Below, in pieces: positions 10,926 to 22,622 of a stretch of DNA of 64,000 bases (position 1 is its first letter; every line of letters starts with the position of its first letter). This DNA is from Siphonodentalium dalli (Eukaryota; Mollusca; Scaphopoda; Gadilida; Siphonodentaliidae). The DNA lies in contig CP136062.1 of assembly GCA_032622095.1 (NCBI GenBank), forward strand, positions 6,572,001 through 6,636,000. Reading direction: 5' to 3'. A program made the translations under genes and the position numbers. The notes beneath the pieces were generated by a model. The model saw nothing but the letters and a program-made list of their open reading frames with translations, was not told where the DNA came from and did no database searches.

Positions 10926-13564
10926 AGCTTGTTATCCCAACTACCCGGTAGGGTCAGTACTCGGTCTACTAAATGATAATTTTTTTTAATTAACTTGTAG
11001 GTTGCCTTCTTAACATGTATACGGTACTTGAGAAGTTGAGAGAACATTGCTGCATTTGCAGGTGTTGGTCTTATGCACATGCCCATCTTCAGAACTTCTA
11101 TTATTTCCCATATTGCGATAAACATGATGCAATACGATACATGTATTATTTGAAATGTACATGTATATCGGTACACTGGATTTACGATGAATCTTTACTG
11201 GCCGACAGTTTAGTAATGTACCGGTAGTACGGTAGATCTGTTATTGATCAATCTGATGAATATCCTAATATGTAATTAGCCTCCTGGCACATTAGTTATT
11301 TTTATAAAATCTTACTGCTACATGTAATGTGCAAATATTGTATTGTTCCGAATTTAGTCAAGCGATAGGATGGCATCGTTCAAATAGTTCAGTGTTTGAG
11401 TGACTGACATTACATGAAAATATAAAGGCAAAATGCATTTAATATATTTTATTCCAATATACGGCACAGTAACATGTCAACTTATGTTATTGTGACTGAC
11501 ATTACACAAACCTTTCAAAGATACATGGCAACTGGATTTCAAATTTAATTTATAGAAGTGAATATATATATGCATTGCTGATTTGTCTTACATACTAGTA
11601 CATGTACATGTTACACTGACTTATTAACTCTCTTGATAAAATTACTATTTCTGCACAAACATAACAAAATATTTGGTGTCACGCTTGTACTGTAACAGTT
11701 TGTTGATCCCAGTGATCTGTTTTCAAACAAAGACAAAACAAATTGTTCAATTGTATCCAATGAACCTTATTTGTTCAAGTTATCAAGGGCGGATCTTGCG
11801 CTTAATATTGCTAACATACAACATGTACATGCATATACATGTATATACACAGCAGTTTACTTAATCTGACTCAAGTACAGTTATTTCAACTGTGGATGAA
11901 TGCATATCCATGCAAGGGCGAAAACAACATCCTGTGATGTGTGGGCGCCCCACGTGGACTCTTTTCGCCATGCAGAGCACAATAATTCTGTTGACATTTT
12001 GTTTCTGGGCGTCAAGGTTTAGGCGCCCAAAGTTTTTCTATTAACATAGATATAGCAATTCTAACTGTGGTGTCAAATTTGTCAGCACAAATGCATGTTT
12101 TGAAGCCATGATTGAATTGAAATATGTATCCAATGCATATGGTCCACCCGGTGGCCCCGGGCCCATTTATTGTACAAATTGAACTAGCTGTAAGCATGTA
12201 CATGTAGCTGCATAATTATATTAGCTGACCAATTACATGTAGTAGTATTTTGAACATGTACATGTACATTTGTACCGGTAATCCGCAGTGTTGACACTGC
12301 CAAATATTTTGAGGACATACTAGTATCACTGGTGTGAAGCTACAGGACATTTAATCTGCATGCACGACTCTCCATATAGCATACCGGGTACCGTATGGCC
12401 ATGTTTATAGAGTACACTTGTGTGATGTACCCAGTCCTGGTGCAGCACTGGGTAGATTTTTTATCGCATTCCCTACCAATTACATGTATTTTCATTGGAA
12501 ATTGATATGCGAATACATTTAAAATCTAGTCTTGATTGACAGCTGTCTTGTTTCAATAGACGTCTGATAACAGCTGCGGGCATCTTGATATAAAATTAAG
12601 CTGAATAAGCTCCACCCCTCGACCGCGGTTTGTTAGGATGACATTAACTAACATGAACACTGACATGCGTGTTGATAGCACATTTTTCGTAAACAATGGA
12701 ACTAAATTGAAAATCAAGATTAACTCTACTTGAAAACGAAATGATTCAAGGCTAAATCATAAAATTTAACCTCATTGAGTAAAAGCACAAGAAATGAGAG
12801 TCTGCGCGCTCCGTATATCAAGATAAATCGACCGAATTGATAGATGCACGATATTGGACAATAAACTGATTGATAACACAATCTACATACATACATGTAC
12901 ATGTAATGATAGGCCTATATACATGTATATATATATATCTGTTGATTCGGTATGGTATTTATCTTTACAACGTAACAAGTCATATTTATAGCTCTGTTAG
13001 TTGTGTTGTATGTGCACCGTTGGAAGGTATTTAATATCCTAAATATGTTAATGTTCTTGGGGTTGATGTTATTTCACAGTGTCTGTATCGTCCATATGAT
13101 CCATTCGATTATTGTCCTCACAGTCTTGAAAAAATGCATATTTCTATTGAGACGTATTTGCTCTTATTGCATAAATTATCAAATAAAAACAAATATACAT
13201 TGGGTCATAACATTAATTATGAGCATTGAGCAGAGCCTGGTTGAAATGCTACGGTGTGGCGATTCATACTCGTCTGCGAGCTACTGTCAGTACTGATGCC
13301 ATATATGCATTGTTCTATTAATGGTTTGTATTTTGATGAGGTAAACTGCTCGTCACCTCCCTTGTAGACAATTTCACACCAGGTTCTATTCATAAACTAA
13401 TTAAAAATTGGCATAAACAACTGTATTAAACAAATGTCTGTGCGAATGACTGGATCATTGACGACTCGGGCAGACATATACTGGGTAATCCTTTTGACAG
13501 CGTGTTCTGGGCCACAAACGATAGATATAACAAAACTTCAAAAAATGATATCTGGTCACACTGA
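10926..13564. other. No gene seen; single-copy AT-rich DNA
   Basis: Contains scattered TACATGTA clusters (about 11590-11610, 12190-12270, 12890-12905) and short frames without splice support, including a hydrophobic plus-strand frame at 13003-13296 whose composition fits AT-rich noise. A small palindrome GTGGGCGCCCCAC lies near 11941. Confidence 0.45.
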
Positions 13565-13660
13565 GCGTTGATGGGTAGGTTCCTCGACTCGAATCAATTA
13601 TTTGTTAACCCCGAAGTCAAAGAAATAGTAACTTATGACGGTCTGATCAGATTGCGTACC
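13565..13660 (+). repeat. Dispersed repeat, partner of 22010-22115
   Basis: GGTTCCTCGACTCGA and CCCCGAAGTCAAAGAA match the complement of 22010-22115, where the copy lies in the opposite orientation. Confidence 0.55.
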
Positions 13661-13667
13661 TGCCTTT

Positions 13668-13805
13668 AATGTTACACATATCTGCTGCACACATAACCAC
13701 ACACAGCAGCATTGGGTGCGTTTTCAACGCTGAGATAACAGCTTTAAACGCCAGTAACCTTACATGTATATTTAGCACCCACTGGTGAGTGTTATTGACA
13801 ATATA
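13668..13805 (+). repeat. Dispersed repeat, partner of 59365-59495
   Basis: It shares TGTTACA-ATA-CTGCTGCACACA, TTCAACG-TGA-ATAACA and a TATTTAGCA block with 59365-59495 in the same orientation. Confidence 0.5.
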
Positions 13806-14216
13806 TTGTGCATCTTAAAGGCATACATGTAACCTGGTTTTATTGTTTAATAGCATTACTATTGGCAGTTAATAATGTGATTGTGTTTAGTAGATTTTTT
13901 GGAATTTTGTTGGTTGCATGGGAAGACAACTTTGGTTTTCAAATTTTTAAAAACTTGAAAGCTCTGTATCAGTCTATGAGAACAAAATAATTGTTCATAA
14001 CACTTTTAGAACTGTAGGTCTAGTTTGTTTTATTTATATATTAATGAAAAGCTTTTTCGACATTGATTTCAATTGATTACAAATGTAAATAGAAATACTA
14101 AAGGGGCACACCAGGTTTGATATATTTTTCTTGTACTCTACATGAGATAAAAAGTTTATGTGTACCGGTACCTACATGTATACCATAGTATGGTACACTT
14201 AGTGTCAATGTTTGGC
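13806..14216. other. No gene seen
   Basis: AT-rich; a 60-codon plus-strand frame at 13808 has no supporting motif. Confidence 0.45.
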
Positions 14217-14590
14217 CACTGGTCGTTCGTCCTTCCATCTGTACCGGGTACGTCTGTCTGTCCCTCCATAGACACTTTAGGCATAATGCGATAACTCTAA
14301 CATTTTCTATTTGATCGAAACCAAATTTTGTACAGTATATACCGGTATATAGGTTTCACAACCCAATATACAGTTCGAGTTCGAATATGGGTTTGATCCA
14401 AGATTTTTTTTACAAAGTTATGGCCCTTTTTACTTAGAATTCACGCATGCTGCAAAAACTCACACATTTTTTTTATCTGATTGACAACAAATTTGAAATG
14501 TGAGATTGTCAGCCCAAAATACAGATCAAGTTCGAATATGGGTTTGATCCGATTTATTTTAAAGGAGTTATGTTTATCTTGAATTTCCTC
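14217..14590 (+). repeat. GTCC-rich repeat with two 150-bp units
   Basis: A GTTCGTCCTTCC...GTCTGTCTGTCC stretch leads into two units that share AAGTTCGAATATGGGTTTGATCC-type sequence (near 14371 and 14522). The same family lies inverted at 15890-16560. Confidence 0.6.
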
Positions 14591-15889
14591 GCTCAATTTA
14601 ACAGGCAAAAAATATTAAAACACTTTTATTATAATAACAAAATTATTTAATTAAAAAAAAATGTCATTGACACTAATTTGTTTTAATTGTATATCATTAA
14701 TTAGGTGTGATGTCCTGTTTCGAAAATAGGCAGATTTTATTTCAATAGTTGCATGTAATGCCGTTGTATGAAGGTAAAGATAAACAACCTGCTGGCTGGA
14801 TAAGTATTTATCCTATCTGTCAAATTGATTAATTGCTAAACCATTGTATCTCACAGTGAGAGGTCATTGTGTGAATAGGGACAGTTATGAGATTTAAAAC
14901 GACTCACCCACCCCAAATACTTTAACCCCTTATTAAGACAAATTATATAATATGAGCTTTTGATTTTATGTTTAAGTACTGATATATGTATTACTGTGAT
15001 CATATCTTTGACCAATTATCAGTTATAGCTAATCGCTATCGCCAAGGTATGGGTTAAACATCTGTCGATCGTGATCGGCCTCTCGTTTTATATTTGGTTC
15101 AAATAGGGGCAGAAATATGAGATTTACCCATATTTACCGTATGTGAACTGTTAACCTTGTGGGTTGATTTATGAGCTGGGTTTAGATCCACATAATTGGT
15201 GGGAGGGTTTCTGGGATTGACCCCCCTAACTTCGGTATTCAGTGTAAAATATGTTGTAACTACACCAACAAATGGCCACATTTAGAATATTTCTAACTTT
15301 ATGAATTTGAAGTACCAGTTGTAAAATTATTCAATCATGTGAGATTGAAGCCACATGGACATCCATGTTGGTCGGTTGATAGAGGTTTATCGTTATTTCA
15401 GCTGCTATGCCATATCACAACATCAGTTTTACTGGTTGAATGACCACACTAACTGTTAATTGCCCCAACCCACCAAACGGGCACCCATGTTAGTCAGCTT
15501 TGGTTCGTTAATTAAGCTAGCTTATGTTCATATTATATACAGCATGTCGACGCAATGTATGTATTTTGGGCACGAATACATTTTAGGATAGTTTTGAATC
15601 GCGAAGTATCAAAGTAATCTCATTCGACGCAGAAGACCAGTAATGATGACGTGTTATGTTTGAATATAAAAGTTCAGCAGACCACAGTGTCCCCCGAAAA
15701 CGCTGCTTTGTTAAAGAAATAAAAAAATGTTGAAATGTTCTAAGTCGAAAGGGTTAATAATTCCGTAAGGAAATAATTTTTCCGTCATCTATATACATGT
15801 TGCACATCTCCAATATGTCGGTAACAATACTCTGAAGTTTCAAATATCTACGATCAAAACTGTTGGAGGAGTTGATTACACCATGAAGG
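14591..15889. other. No gene seen
   Basis: Single-copy AT-rich DNA between two inverted members of the GTCC-rich repeat family. No exon supported. Confidence 0.45.
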
Positions 15890-16560
15890 TACCCTCATAC
15901 AGAAAATTATAAAAAATGTTGTTCAAAGTCGAAAGGCCCATAACTCTGGGAAAAATCATTGGATCAAACTCAAGTTCGAACTTAACCTGTATTTTGATAT
16001 GAACGACACACAAAAATAACAGAATTTCCAATTAAACTGTCCAAACTTGAGTTATCATCCGGAAACCAAAGAAAAAACAAGTAAATTGAATTTTCTAAGT
16101 CGAAAAGCCCATAAGTCTGAGAAAAATAATCGGATCAAACTCAAATTCGAACTTGACCTGTATTTTGATATCAATGACTCACAAAAAAACGGAATTTTCA
16201 ATTGAACAGTCCAAACTTGACTTATCATCCGGAAACCAAAGAAAAAAGAAGAAAATTTAATGTTCTAAGTCGATCCACATAAAAACGGTATTTTGCAATT
16301 AAAGGATCCAAACTTGAGATATCATCCGGAAACCGAAAAAGTGAGAAATTTTCTAAGTTAAAAAAAAGTTGAAATAAAATTTTTAAAAAATCCATAAAAG
16401 AACATCGGATCAAACCCAGAATTGCAGAGCACCTGGATTCTTGGTTGAGACACCTACATACAATCAAATCGGATTATCATTACTGGATTTATAACTCCGG
16501 ACGGACGACTAGACGGATGCACGGACGTACGCACGGACGGACGCGGCTGATTACAATAGT
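15890..16560 (-). repeat. GTCC-rich repeat family, inverted, three to four units
   Basis: GGATCAAACTCAAGTTCGAAC and CTTATCATCCGGAAACCAAAG recur with a period of about 150-180 (15960, 16133, partial units after 16265). The array ends in GGACGGAC/GCACGGACG at 16500-16545, the complement of the start of 14217-14590. Confidence 0.65.
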
Positions 16561-16646
16561 CCTACGAAAATTTCGGGGGACAATAAGCACTATACATATG
16601 TTTGTTGTCGTGGGAGGGGTTGAAGTGAAGCTGGCTAACAAACATC

Positions 16647-16863
16647 TACAGTAATGCCCAAAGTAATTGACCACTTAACCAGTGCAGAATTATGGGTAAT
16701 TTTTCAGAATTTAGTTGGAAATATGGCTTGTTGCCATTCATCGGAAAGCTCTCGCCCAGAGCTTTCCGATGAATGGCAACAAGCCATATTTCCGACTAAA
16801 TCCTGACAAATTACGCATAATTCTGATGTGGTTAAGTGGTCAATTACTTTGGGAATTACTGTA
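16647..16863. mobile_element. 217-bp palindromic MITE, Tc1/mariner-like, copy 1
   Basis: The whole element is one long inverted repeat. It begins TA then CAGTAATGCCCAAAGTAATT and ends with the complement followed by TA. The centre pairs GAAAGCTCTCGCCCAGAGCTTTC. TA at both ends and a CAGT start suggest the Tc1/mariner/pogo group. Copy 2 at 35998-36214 is the same length. Transcripts would form a nearly perfect hairpin of about 100 bp. Confidence 0.8.
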
Positions 16864-17637
16864 CATTGTGCTTCTATCACATTAAAACATAACACATCAT
16901 CATAATAGAGTTACCGTTCTTCTGCTGCACTATGCAGATGTTTGATATTGTGGGTGGGTTTTTTTAGTAGTTAGCTGACTAGCTTTCACTTCAAAAACCC
17001 GTCCACTATAGGTTACAATCAACTAAATATTTCCCATAGGCGACAGTGTTAGGGTTAAGCCATCCCCACGATTCATTACCCTACTGAGCCAAACTTTAAA
17101 TATTGTTGCGTGTAGAACTCCACGTCGGACATAAGTTGTCAAAAATAAAATGGTGCCTCACCATACTTATTCCTGGAAATAAATTGGCATTTCCACAACT
17201 ACCCCTTTTTGTGCACAAAATTTCAATATAGAAAAATACCCCCACCCCTACCAAATGTGGCGACCAATGTAGCCGCTTGACGAACAATCCCACACAAATG
17301 ACCGAGGAATTAACATAGCCTATGAATTTCTTTTTTCTTTCACATTAAACAACCGAAGATATTATACACCATTCAGCTGCCGGTATTTTTTTATGCTGAC
17401 TCGAGTTTCCCCACACAAATGCCAAGGGGCATAATTTTAAGTATTTCGTTGCTTATAACCAATAACAAACATCTGCACAGTGCAGCAGAGGAGCAGTAAC
17501 ACTATTATAATGACGTGTTATGTTTTGATTTTCTTCAGTTACATTAGTAAATCGCCATTTTGTTTTGGTTGCTATACAAAACCAAATGCGATGTTGCAGT
17601 AATTGATTCTTTATATATGTCCCAGCTCGTATATAAT
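16864..17637. other. No gene seen
   Basis: Single-copy AT-rich DNA; no frame with splice or start context. Confidence 0.45.
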
Positions 17638-17666
17638 ATCCTCTCTTTCTCTCCTCTCTCACTCAG

Positions 17667-17898
17667 CTCTCTCCTATCATTTCTCTCTCCTCAAATGTAT
17701 GTCAATAAGTTGGTATACTCACCACCAAACCACCTCGACATGGTTTTGCGCCGATTTTCACTAAACGTTGAATCTGATCCACGAACGATAAAGAGACAAG
17801 TTATATGCATTCGGGGAAACACAAGGAACCTAAATCAAACTTTTAAAACATTCATGCTTTGTGCCGCTGAAGTAACATTGATAGACGGTGACATATAA
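17667..17898 (+). CDS. Weak exon candidate after a strong pyrimidine tract
   Basis: A long CT tract (17638-17661) ends in ACTCAG, a textbook-looking 3' splice site. It is followed by an open frame reading SPQMYVNKLVYSPPNHLDMV, then LRRFSLNVESDPRTIKRQ, and a stop at 17896-17898. The peptide is plausible but matches no family I know. The CT tract may simply be a microsatellite (it continues to 17695), and the downstream text resembles dispersed repeats, so confidence is low. Confidence 0.2.
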
Positions 17899-18190
17899 AT
17901 AACATTGCATGATATTGTGATATGTCTCACTATTTGTATTTCGTATTTTCAGTGGGCAAATTATTTCATTGAACAAACTTATCCCCAATAAACCAGCCTT
18001 TCCCAATACATGTCGAAGTATAATCCCGTTTACAATGTGCAGATCATTAATAACAAACACCATTGTCAAATATATCCGCATGGTTTAATATTGCGACATT
18101 AATTACAGTCTTATTCAATTCAATCGCACATGTATATATAGTTACTCTAAGCACGCAAGTCGAGTTCAATCATGCCTCTAGCATTGTTTG

Positions 18191-18194
<4 letters not shown>

Positions 18195-18225
<31 letters not shown>
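18195..18225. repeat. (TA)n microsatellite
   Basis: About 15 uninterrupted TA units. Confidence 0.95.
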
Positions 18226-18230
<5 letters not shown>

Positions 18231-18312
18231 CTGCTGTTAAATCTGTTGATCCATGTGCACATTAAAATGACTAATTCCCCGTCTATGATCTGTCTTCTTG
18301 AAAATCTACAAC

Positions 18313-18550
18313 CCATCAGTGACATATAATCTAGACTAGGGAGTATCATCAGTGGCATATAAACTAGACTAGTGAGTATCATCGGTGACATATAAACTAG
18401 ACTAGGGAGTATCATCAGTGACATATAAACTCGACTGGGGAGTATCATCAGTGACATATAAACTAGACTAGGGAGTACCATCAGTGACATATAAACTAGA
18501 CTAGGGAGTATCATCAGTTACATATAAACTAGACTAGGGAGTATCATCTT
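18313..18550. repeat. 33-bp minisatellite, about seven copies
   Basis: The unit is CATCAGTGACATATAAACTAG plus ACTAGGGAGTAT, with starts near 18313, 18346, 18379, 18412, 18445, 18478 and 18511. Most copies differ by one or two bases. Because 33 is divisible by three, the minus strand keeps an 11-residue repeating frame; this is not evidence of coding. Confidence 0.95.
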
Positions 18551-18580
18551 GTTAACAAAATTCGTTTTATTTAATGTAAG

Positions 18581-18763
18581 GTGTATATATAGCTGCGGGT
18601 GAAGTGGAGTGAACAGTTTACTTTCCTTCAGATATATAGTTCAAATATAAATATGACCCTAACAGCAACATCGACCGGACAAGACATAACAACCGCTAAC
18701 CCCATTACCAATATAACAATTAAACTCAACATGATTAGTATTGATTACCCTTCAAAACGATAA
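18581..18763 (+). promoter_or_regulatory. TATA-like block followed by a short open frame
   Basis: GTATATATAGC (18583-18593) is followed about 40 bases on by CTTTCCTTCAG. At 18653 an ATG with A at -3 opens a 36-codon frame to 18763, beginning MTLTATSTGQDITTANPITN. The spacing suits a small first exon or upstream frame, but each element is individually common in AT-rich DNA. Confidence 0.2.
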
Positions 18764-19597
18764 CGTCATGCATCAGTTTACGGCCAATTTGTTAACCACC
18801 GCACACACAAAATGGTTAAAAAACACGGAAAAAATATGAGTTTTATGTACGGTTATAGTTTGTGAATATACATGTGTATAGAATAAAGGGGCTACCAGCA
18901 TCTCGCCAATATATTATATGAAATAAATCGATGGAATATTCAACACCAAACTATGTAGAAAATAGAAGTGTTAATATATGGAAACGAGGATCAGGCAATA
19001 TGAAGTCTTCACCTCTTTGTCTACGGAAGGGTTGGAAATATTGGTTTTAGGAATAAGATAAGATACGAATAAAATAGTGTTAGGGATAGCAGGAGGCAGA
19101 GAGAGAAAAGAGAGTGTGAGAAGGAGACACTATAGCAGACGAGTGGGGGACAGTGTCTTTCCGATGGCACGTCTTGTACTAAACGAGTTATTTTATACAC
19201 AAGTAAAATACTAGGTTTCGTGAAAATTGGAATGGAACACTGAATATATACACAATCAAAGGCCAATGCACCTATAACTTTATGACACTTTTCAATATGT
19301 CATATTGGGGAAAAATAGAGTTGAGAATGCACGACGAGCAGACACCGTGACCTGTATACATTACAAAGAACTCGTGATGGCCATGTTCACTATCCTATAG
19401 TAGTATGATATCGCTATATATGCAAAATGTTATTGTAAAAGTTACAGCAATACGTTTATACATGTCGACTACACATGTGCCATTTTGGTATGTTGTCATA
19501 AATAGAAGGTACACCGATGACACACAAAGCAATTGTTGCTAGCCAACATACTATACGCTGCATACCCCATGACCGGAAGTAAGTGCTCGAAACTTCT
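18764..19597. other. No gene seen
   Basis: Single-copy AT-rich DNA. A minus-strand frame at 19021-19266 is Leu/Ser-rich and fits a translated purine-rich tract, not a protein. Confidence 0.45.
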
Positions 19598-20793
19598 GCA
19601 TATGGATAAATCATAAAGTATGATGACGTGCGTAGAAATGATTGAAATCGGTCTTGTTGCATGCATGGGTAAATTATAGTGTATTATGACGTGCGTGGAA
19701 ACTATTGAAATCGGCCTTGTTGCATGCATGGGTAAATTATAGTGTATTATGACGTGCGTAGAAATGATTGAAATCGGCCTTGTTGCATGCATGGGTAAAT
19801 TACAGTGTATTATGACGTGCCTGGAAATGATTGAAATCGGCCTTGTTGCATGCATGGGTAAATCATAGGGTATTATGACGTGCGTGGAAACTATTGAAAT
19901 CGGCCTTGTTGCATGCATGGGTAAATCATAGTGTATTATGACGTGCGTGGAAATGATTGAAATCGGCCTTGTTGCATGCATGGGTAAATCATAGTGTATT
20001 ATGACGTGCGTGGAAATGATTGAAATCGGCCTTGTTGCATGCATGGGTAAATTATAGTGTATTATGACGTTCGTGGAAATGATTGAAATCGGTCTTGTTG
20101 CATGCATGGGTAAATTATAGTGTATTATGACGTTCGTGGATATGATTGAAATAGGTCTTGTTGCATGCATGGGTAAATCATGGGCTATTATGACGTGCGT
20201 AGAAATGATTGAATTCGGCCTTGTTGCATGCATGGGTAAATCATAATGTATTATGACGTGCCTGGAAAATATGGAAATCGGCCTTGTTGCATGCATGGGT
20301 AAATCATGGGGTATTATGACGTTCGTAGAAATGATTGAAATCGGCCTTGTTGCATGCATGGGTAAATTATTGTGTATTATGACGTGCGTGGAAATGATTG
20401 AAATTGGTCTTGTTGCATGCATGGGTAAATCATAGGGTATTATGACGTGCGTGGAAATGATTGAAATCGGTCTTGTTGCATGCATGGGTAAATCATAAAG
20501 TATTATGACGTGCGTGGAAATGATTGAAATCGGCCTTGTTGCATGCATGGGTAAATCATAGGGTATTATGACGTGCGTAGAAATGATTGAAATCGGTCTT
20601 GTTGCATGCATGGGTAAATCATAAAGTATTACGACGTGATTGGAAATGATTGAAATCGGCCTTGTTGCATGCATGGGTAAATCATAAAGTATTATGACGT
20701 GCGTGAAAACTATTGAAATCGGCCTTGTTGCATGCATGGGTAAATCATAAAGTATTATGACGTGCGTGGAAACTATTGAAATCGGTCTTGTTC
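19598..20793. repeat. 63-bp minisatellite, about 19 copies
   Basis: The unit combines TTGCATGCATGGGTAAATCA, TAGTGTATTATGACGTGCGT and GGAAATGATTGAAATCGGCC. Copies differ at a few recurrent positions (CGGCCTT/CGGTCTT, GTGGAAA/GTAGAAA). Each carries the palindrome TGCATGCA and a TGACGT half-site. The unit length is a multiple of three and stop-free on the minus strand, giving an uninterrupted 413-codon frame (19496-20737) whose period is 21 residues beginning MHATRPIS. Differences between units are largely amino-acid-changing in the second half of the period, so there is no sign of protein-level constraint. Confidence 0.95.
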
Positions 20794-21011
20794 AAATTGG
20801 AATACACACACCTTGATAGGATTGCTGTGGCATATTTCAAAATAAACTAATCTATCAACCATTAGATAACTATCCACAATCCTTCTTTAGATTTGTAGAG
20901 TTTATTTGTGTACTAACCTTTCATCCATTTTCTATAAAATATAGTCATCCTATCAGGAAAAACACCCTGAAATGAACGACGTCACAGTCAGTTTAATCCA
21001 AGACTAAGTAA

Positions 21012-21470
21012 TGTGCCTGTAATTTGCAGAAGCGGTCCCCAGAGGGTGAATTAAGTGACGCTATCCGCACAGCGGGCTAGTATCACTAAATTCACCCTCT
21101 GGTGGTCTCATTCTTGTTATGCCTCCTCTTCTCTGGAAAGTTTCTTTATTATCAAAATTCTATAAAATTATCTTCACATAGATGTTATTTCTTTTTTAGT
21201 TTAGTTTCCCTATATCCGCAAATTGGCAGACGACACATTGCATAACGGTAATCGAAGTTCCCAATGGGCGTACATCACAATATTCACCATTTTGGAAACT
21301 TCAATCTGAGTCTATGTCTCCCATGGCAGATGAGTCTCAAGCAGAATTACTCACCAGAGGGTGAATTTGGTTATGCTAGCCCGCTATATATGCGGGATAG
21401 CGTCAGCCCAGGATAGGGTCACTAAATTCACCATCTGCATGGGGACCCCATTCTGCAAATGACAGGCACA
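21012..21470. mobile_element. TIR element (459 bp) with a hairpin near each end
   Basis: The left terminus TGTGCCTGTAATTTGCAGAA matches the complement of the right, TGTGCCTGTCATTTGCAGAA (19 of 20), and both continue into a GGTCCCC block. Inside each end is a separate hairpin built from CCAGAGGGTGAATT...TCACTAAATTCACC (left 21039-21103, right about 21351-21445), whose loops carry GCTATCCGC/GGGCTAGTAT sequences. No coding frame. Flanks contain TAA on both sides with one base of offset, which would suit PIF/Harbinger, but this is not clear-cut. Confidence 0.7.
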
Positions 21471-22009
21471 ATAAACACAGGCGTTGTTTAACCAGGCACA
21501 ATTATTATGACCTCCACATTTAGTAGTCATTTACTTTTGTCGCAGAAAAAAGGTTAAGGCATTTGATTATTGTTGATTCAGTTCCCGAGCACAGGGGTGC
21601 TGAATCGACAAAGAAAACACCAAACAATAGGTTTATAATTGCCATCGAATCGATTATATAAAGGAATGGAGTCTCAATAAGACTAAATAAAAATGTAACT
21701 GCGTTTAATGTAACCTGAACGCCCCTCCAAAAACGTGGCGCCTCCTCACGATTTTACTATTTGTTTTCAAATTTTCCTCTTCTCCCAACTTGACTTTATT
21801 CGTCCAGTTTCTATTAGTTTCAGTTGCTGATTTAAATTAAATCTGAGCCATTAGCCTTATTAACATTCAAAATCATGCTAACAAAACACACCAAACTGGG
21901 GTTAGTGGCCTAAAAAAAACATCCAAAAACGTGATACCTCAAAAATAGGCAACTTTAATTCAAACTAAAACGAAGTATTTTAGACTTATGAGCCATGGGT
22001 ATGGCTGGG
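21471..22009. other. No gene seen
   Basis: Single-copy AT-rich DNA without a supportable feature. Confidence 0.45.
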
Positions 22010-22115
22010 ATATGTTTATTTATCAATCCGACCAGACGCTCCTAAATTTCTACTTCTTTGGCTTCGGGGGTCAAAAATATTTGAGTCGAGTCGAGGAACC
22101 CACCCATGATGATAA
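22010..22115 (-). repeat. Dispersed repeat, inverted partner of 13565-13660
   Basis: The complement reads GGTTCCTCGACTCGA followed by CCCCGAAGCCAAAGAA, matching the plus-strand copy upstream. Confidence 0.55.
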
Positions 22116-22267
22116 GCCCCCCAGTTGACGGCAAATCAGGAACGATAACTCTATCCGAAGTACACGACCTACATTCTCTGCAGTACTCCTGTTGGTGTTA
22201 GTCTAGACAGTTTGACCTATATTCTCCGCCCACGCGTCGGTTCATTTGTATACCGGTTGGGCATGTC

Positions 22268-22385
22268 CAAAAAATTTCAAAAACTTCAAAAATTTCAAAA
22301 AATTCAAAAATTTCAAAAAATTTCAAAAACTTAACAAATTTCACAAATTTCACAAATTTCAAAAAACTTCAAAAATTAAACAAAA
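22268..22385. repeat. Low-complexity A/TTTC repeat
   Basis: Irregular runs of AAAAATTTC and AAAAACTTC. The plus-strand frame over it (Lys/Phe-rich) is a by-product. Confidence 0.9.
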
Positions 22386-22402
22386 TTCAGGATTTAGTCA
22401 AA

Positions 22403-22501
22403 AACAGTTTAATGGAATTTTGAAAATAGTTTTAGAACGTACCCCACAAAAACAAGATTTTATTTTATGCCTAACATTTTTGGAAATTCCATTAAACTGT
22501 T
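22403..22501. repeat. 18-bp perfect inverted repeat
   Basis: AACAGTTTAATGGAATTT (22403-22420) is the exact complement of 22484-22501, with a 63-base spacer. It may be the termini of a small MITE or a chance foldback. Confidence 0.6.
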
Positions 22502-22596
22502 CCAGGACCCAGCGTCGCCGCGCCAATTTTTTACCTATACAATAGATTGTGCATATTGAAATCACTCATAATTGCATTGACATTTGTATCAACAAC

Positions 22597-22622
22597 AACA
22601 GCCGCCGCCGCCGCCGCCGCGT
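22597..22622. repeat. (CCG)n microsatellite
   Basis: About eight GCC/CCG triplets in otherwise AT-rich DNA. In the plus-strand frame they encode an Ala run, but no gene context supports translation. Confidence 0.9.

Noticed and set aside
14371-14400. tRNA B-box-like GGTTCGA-type sequence
   Set aside because: The GTTCGAATATGGGTTTGATCC text is part of a tandem repeat and no cloverleaf can be drawn around it.
19496-20737. 413-codon minus-strand open frame as a repetitive protein gene
   Set aside because: It is fully explained by a 63-bp, stop-free repeat unit; unit differences are often amino-acid-changing, and no start context, splice site or flanking domain supports translation.
19598-20793. 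CRISPR array
   Set aside because: Repeats are contiguous with no unique spacers, and the DNA is eukaryotic; the same applies to the 33-bp and 93-bp arrays.
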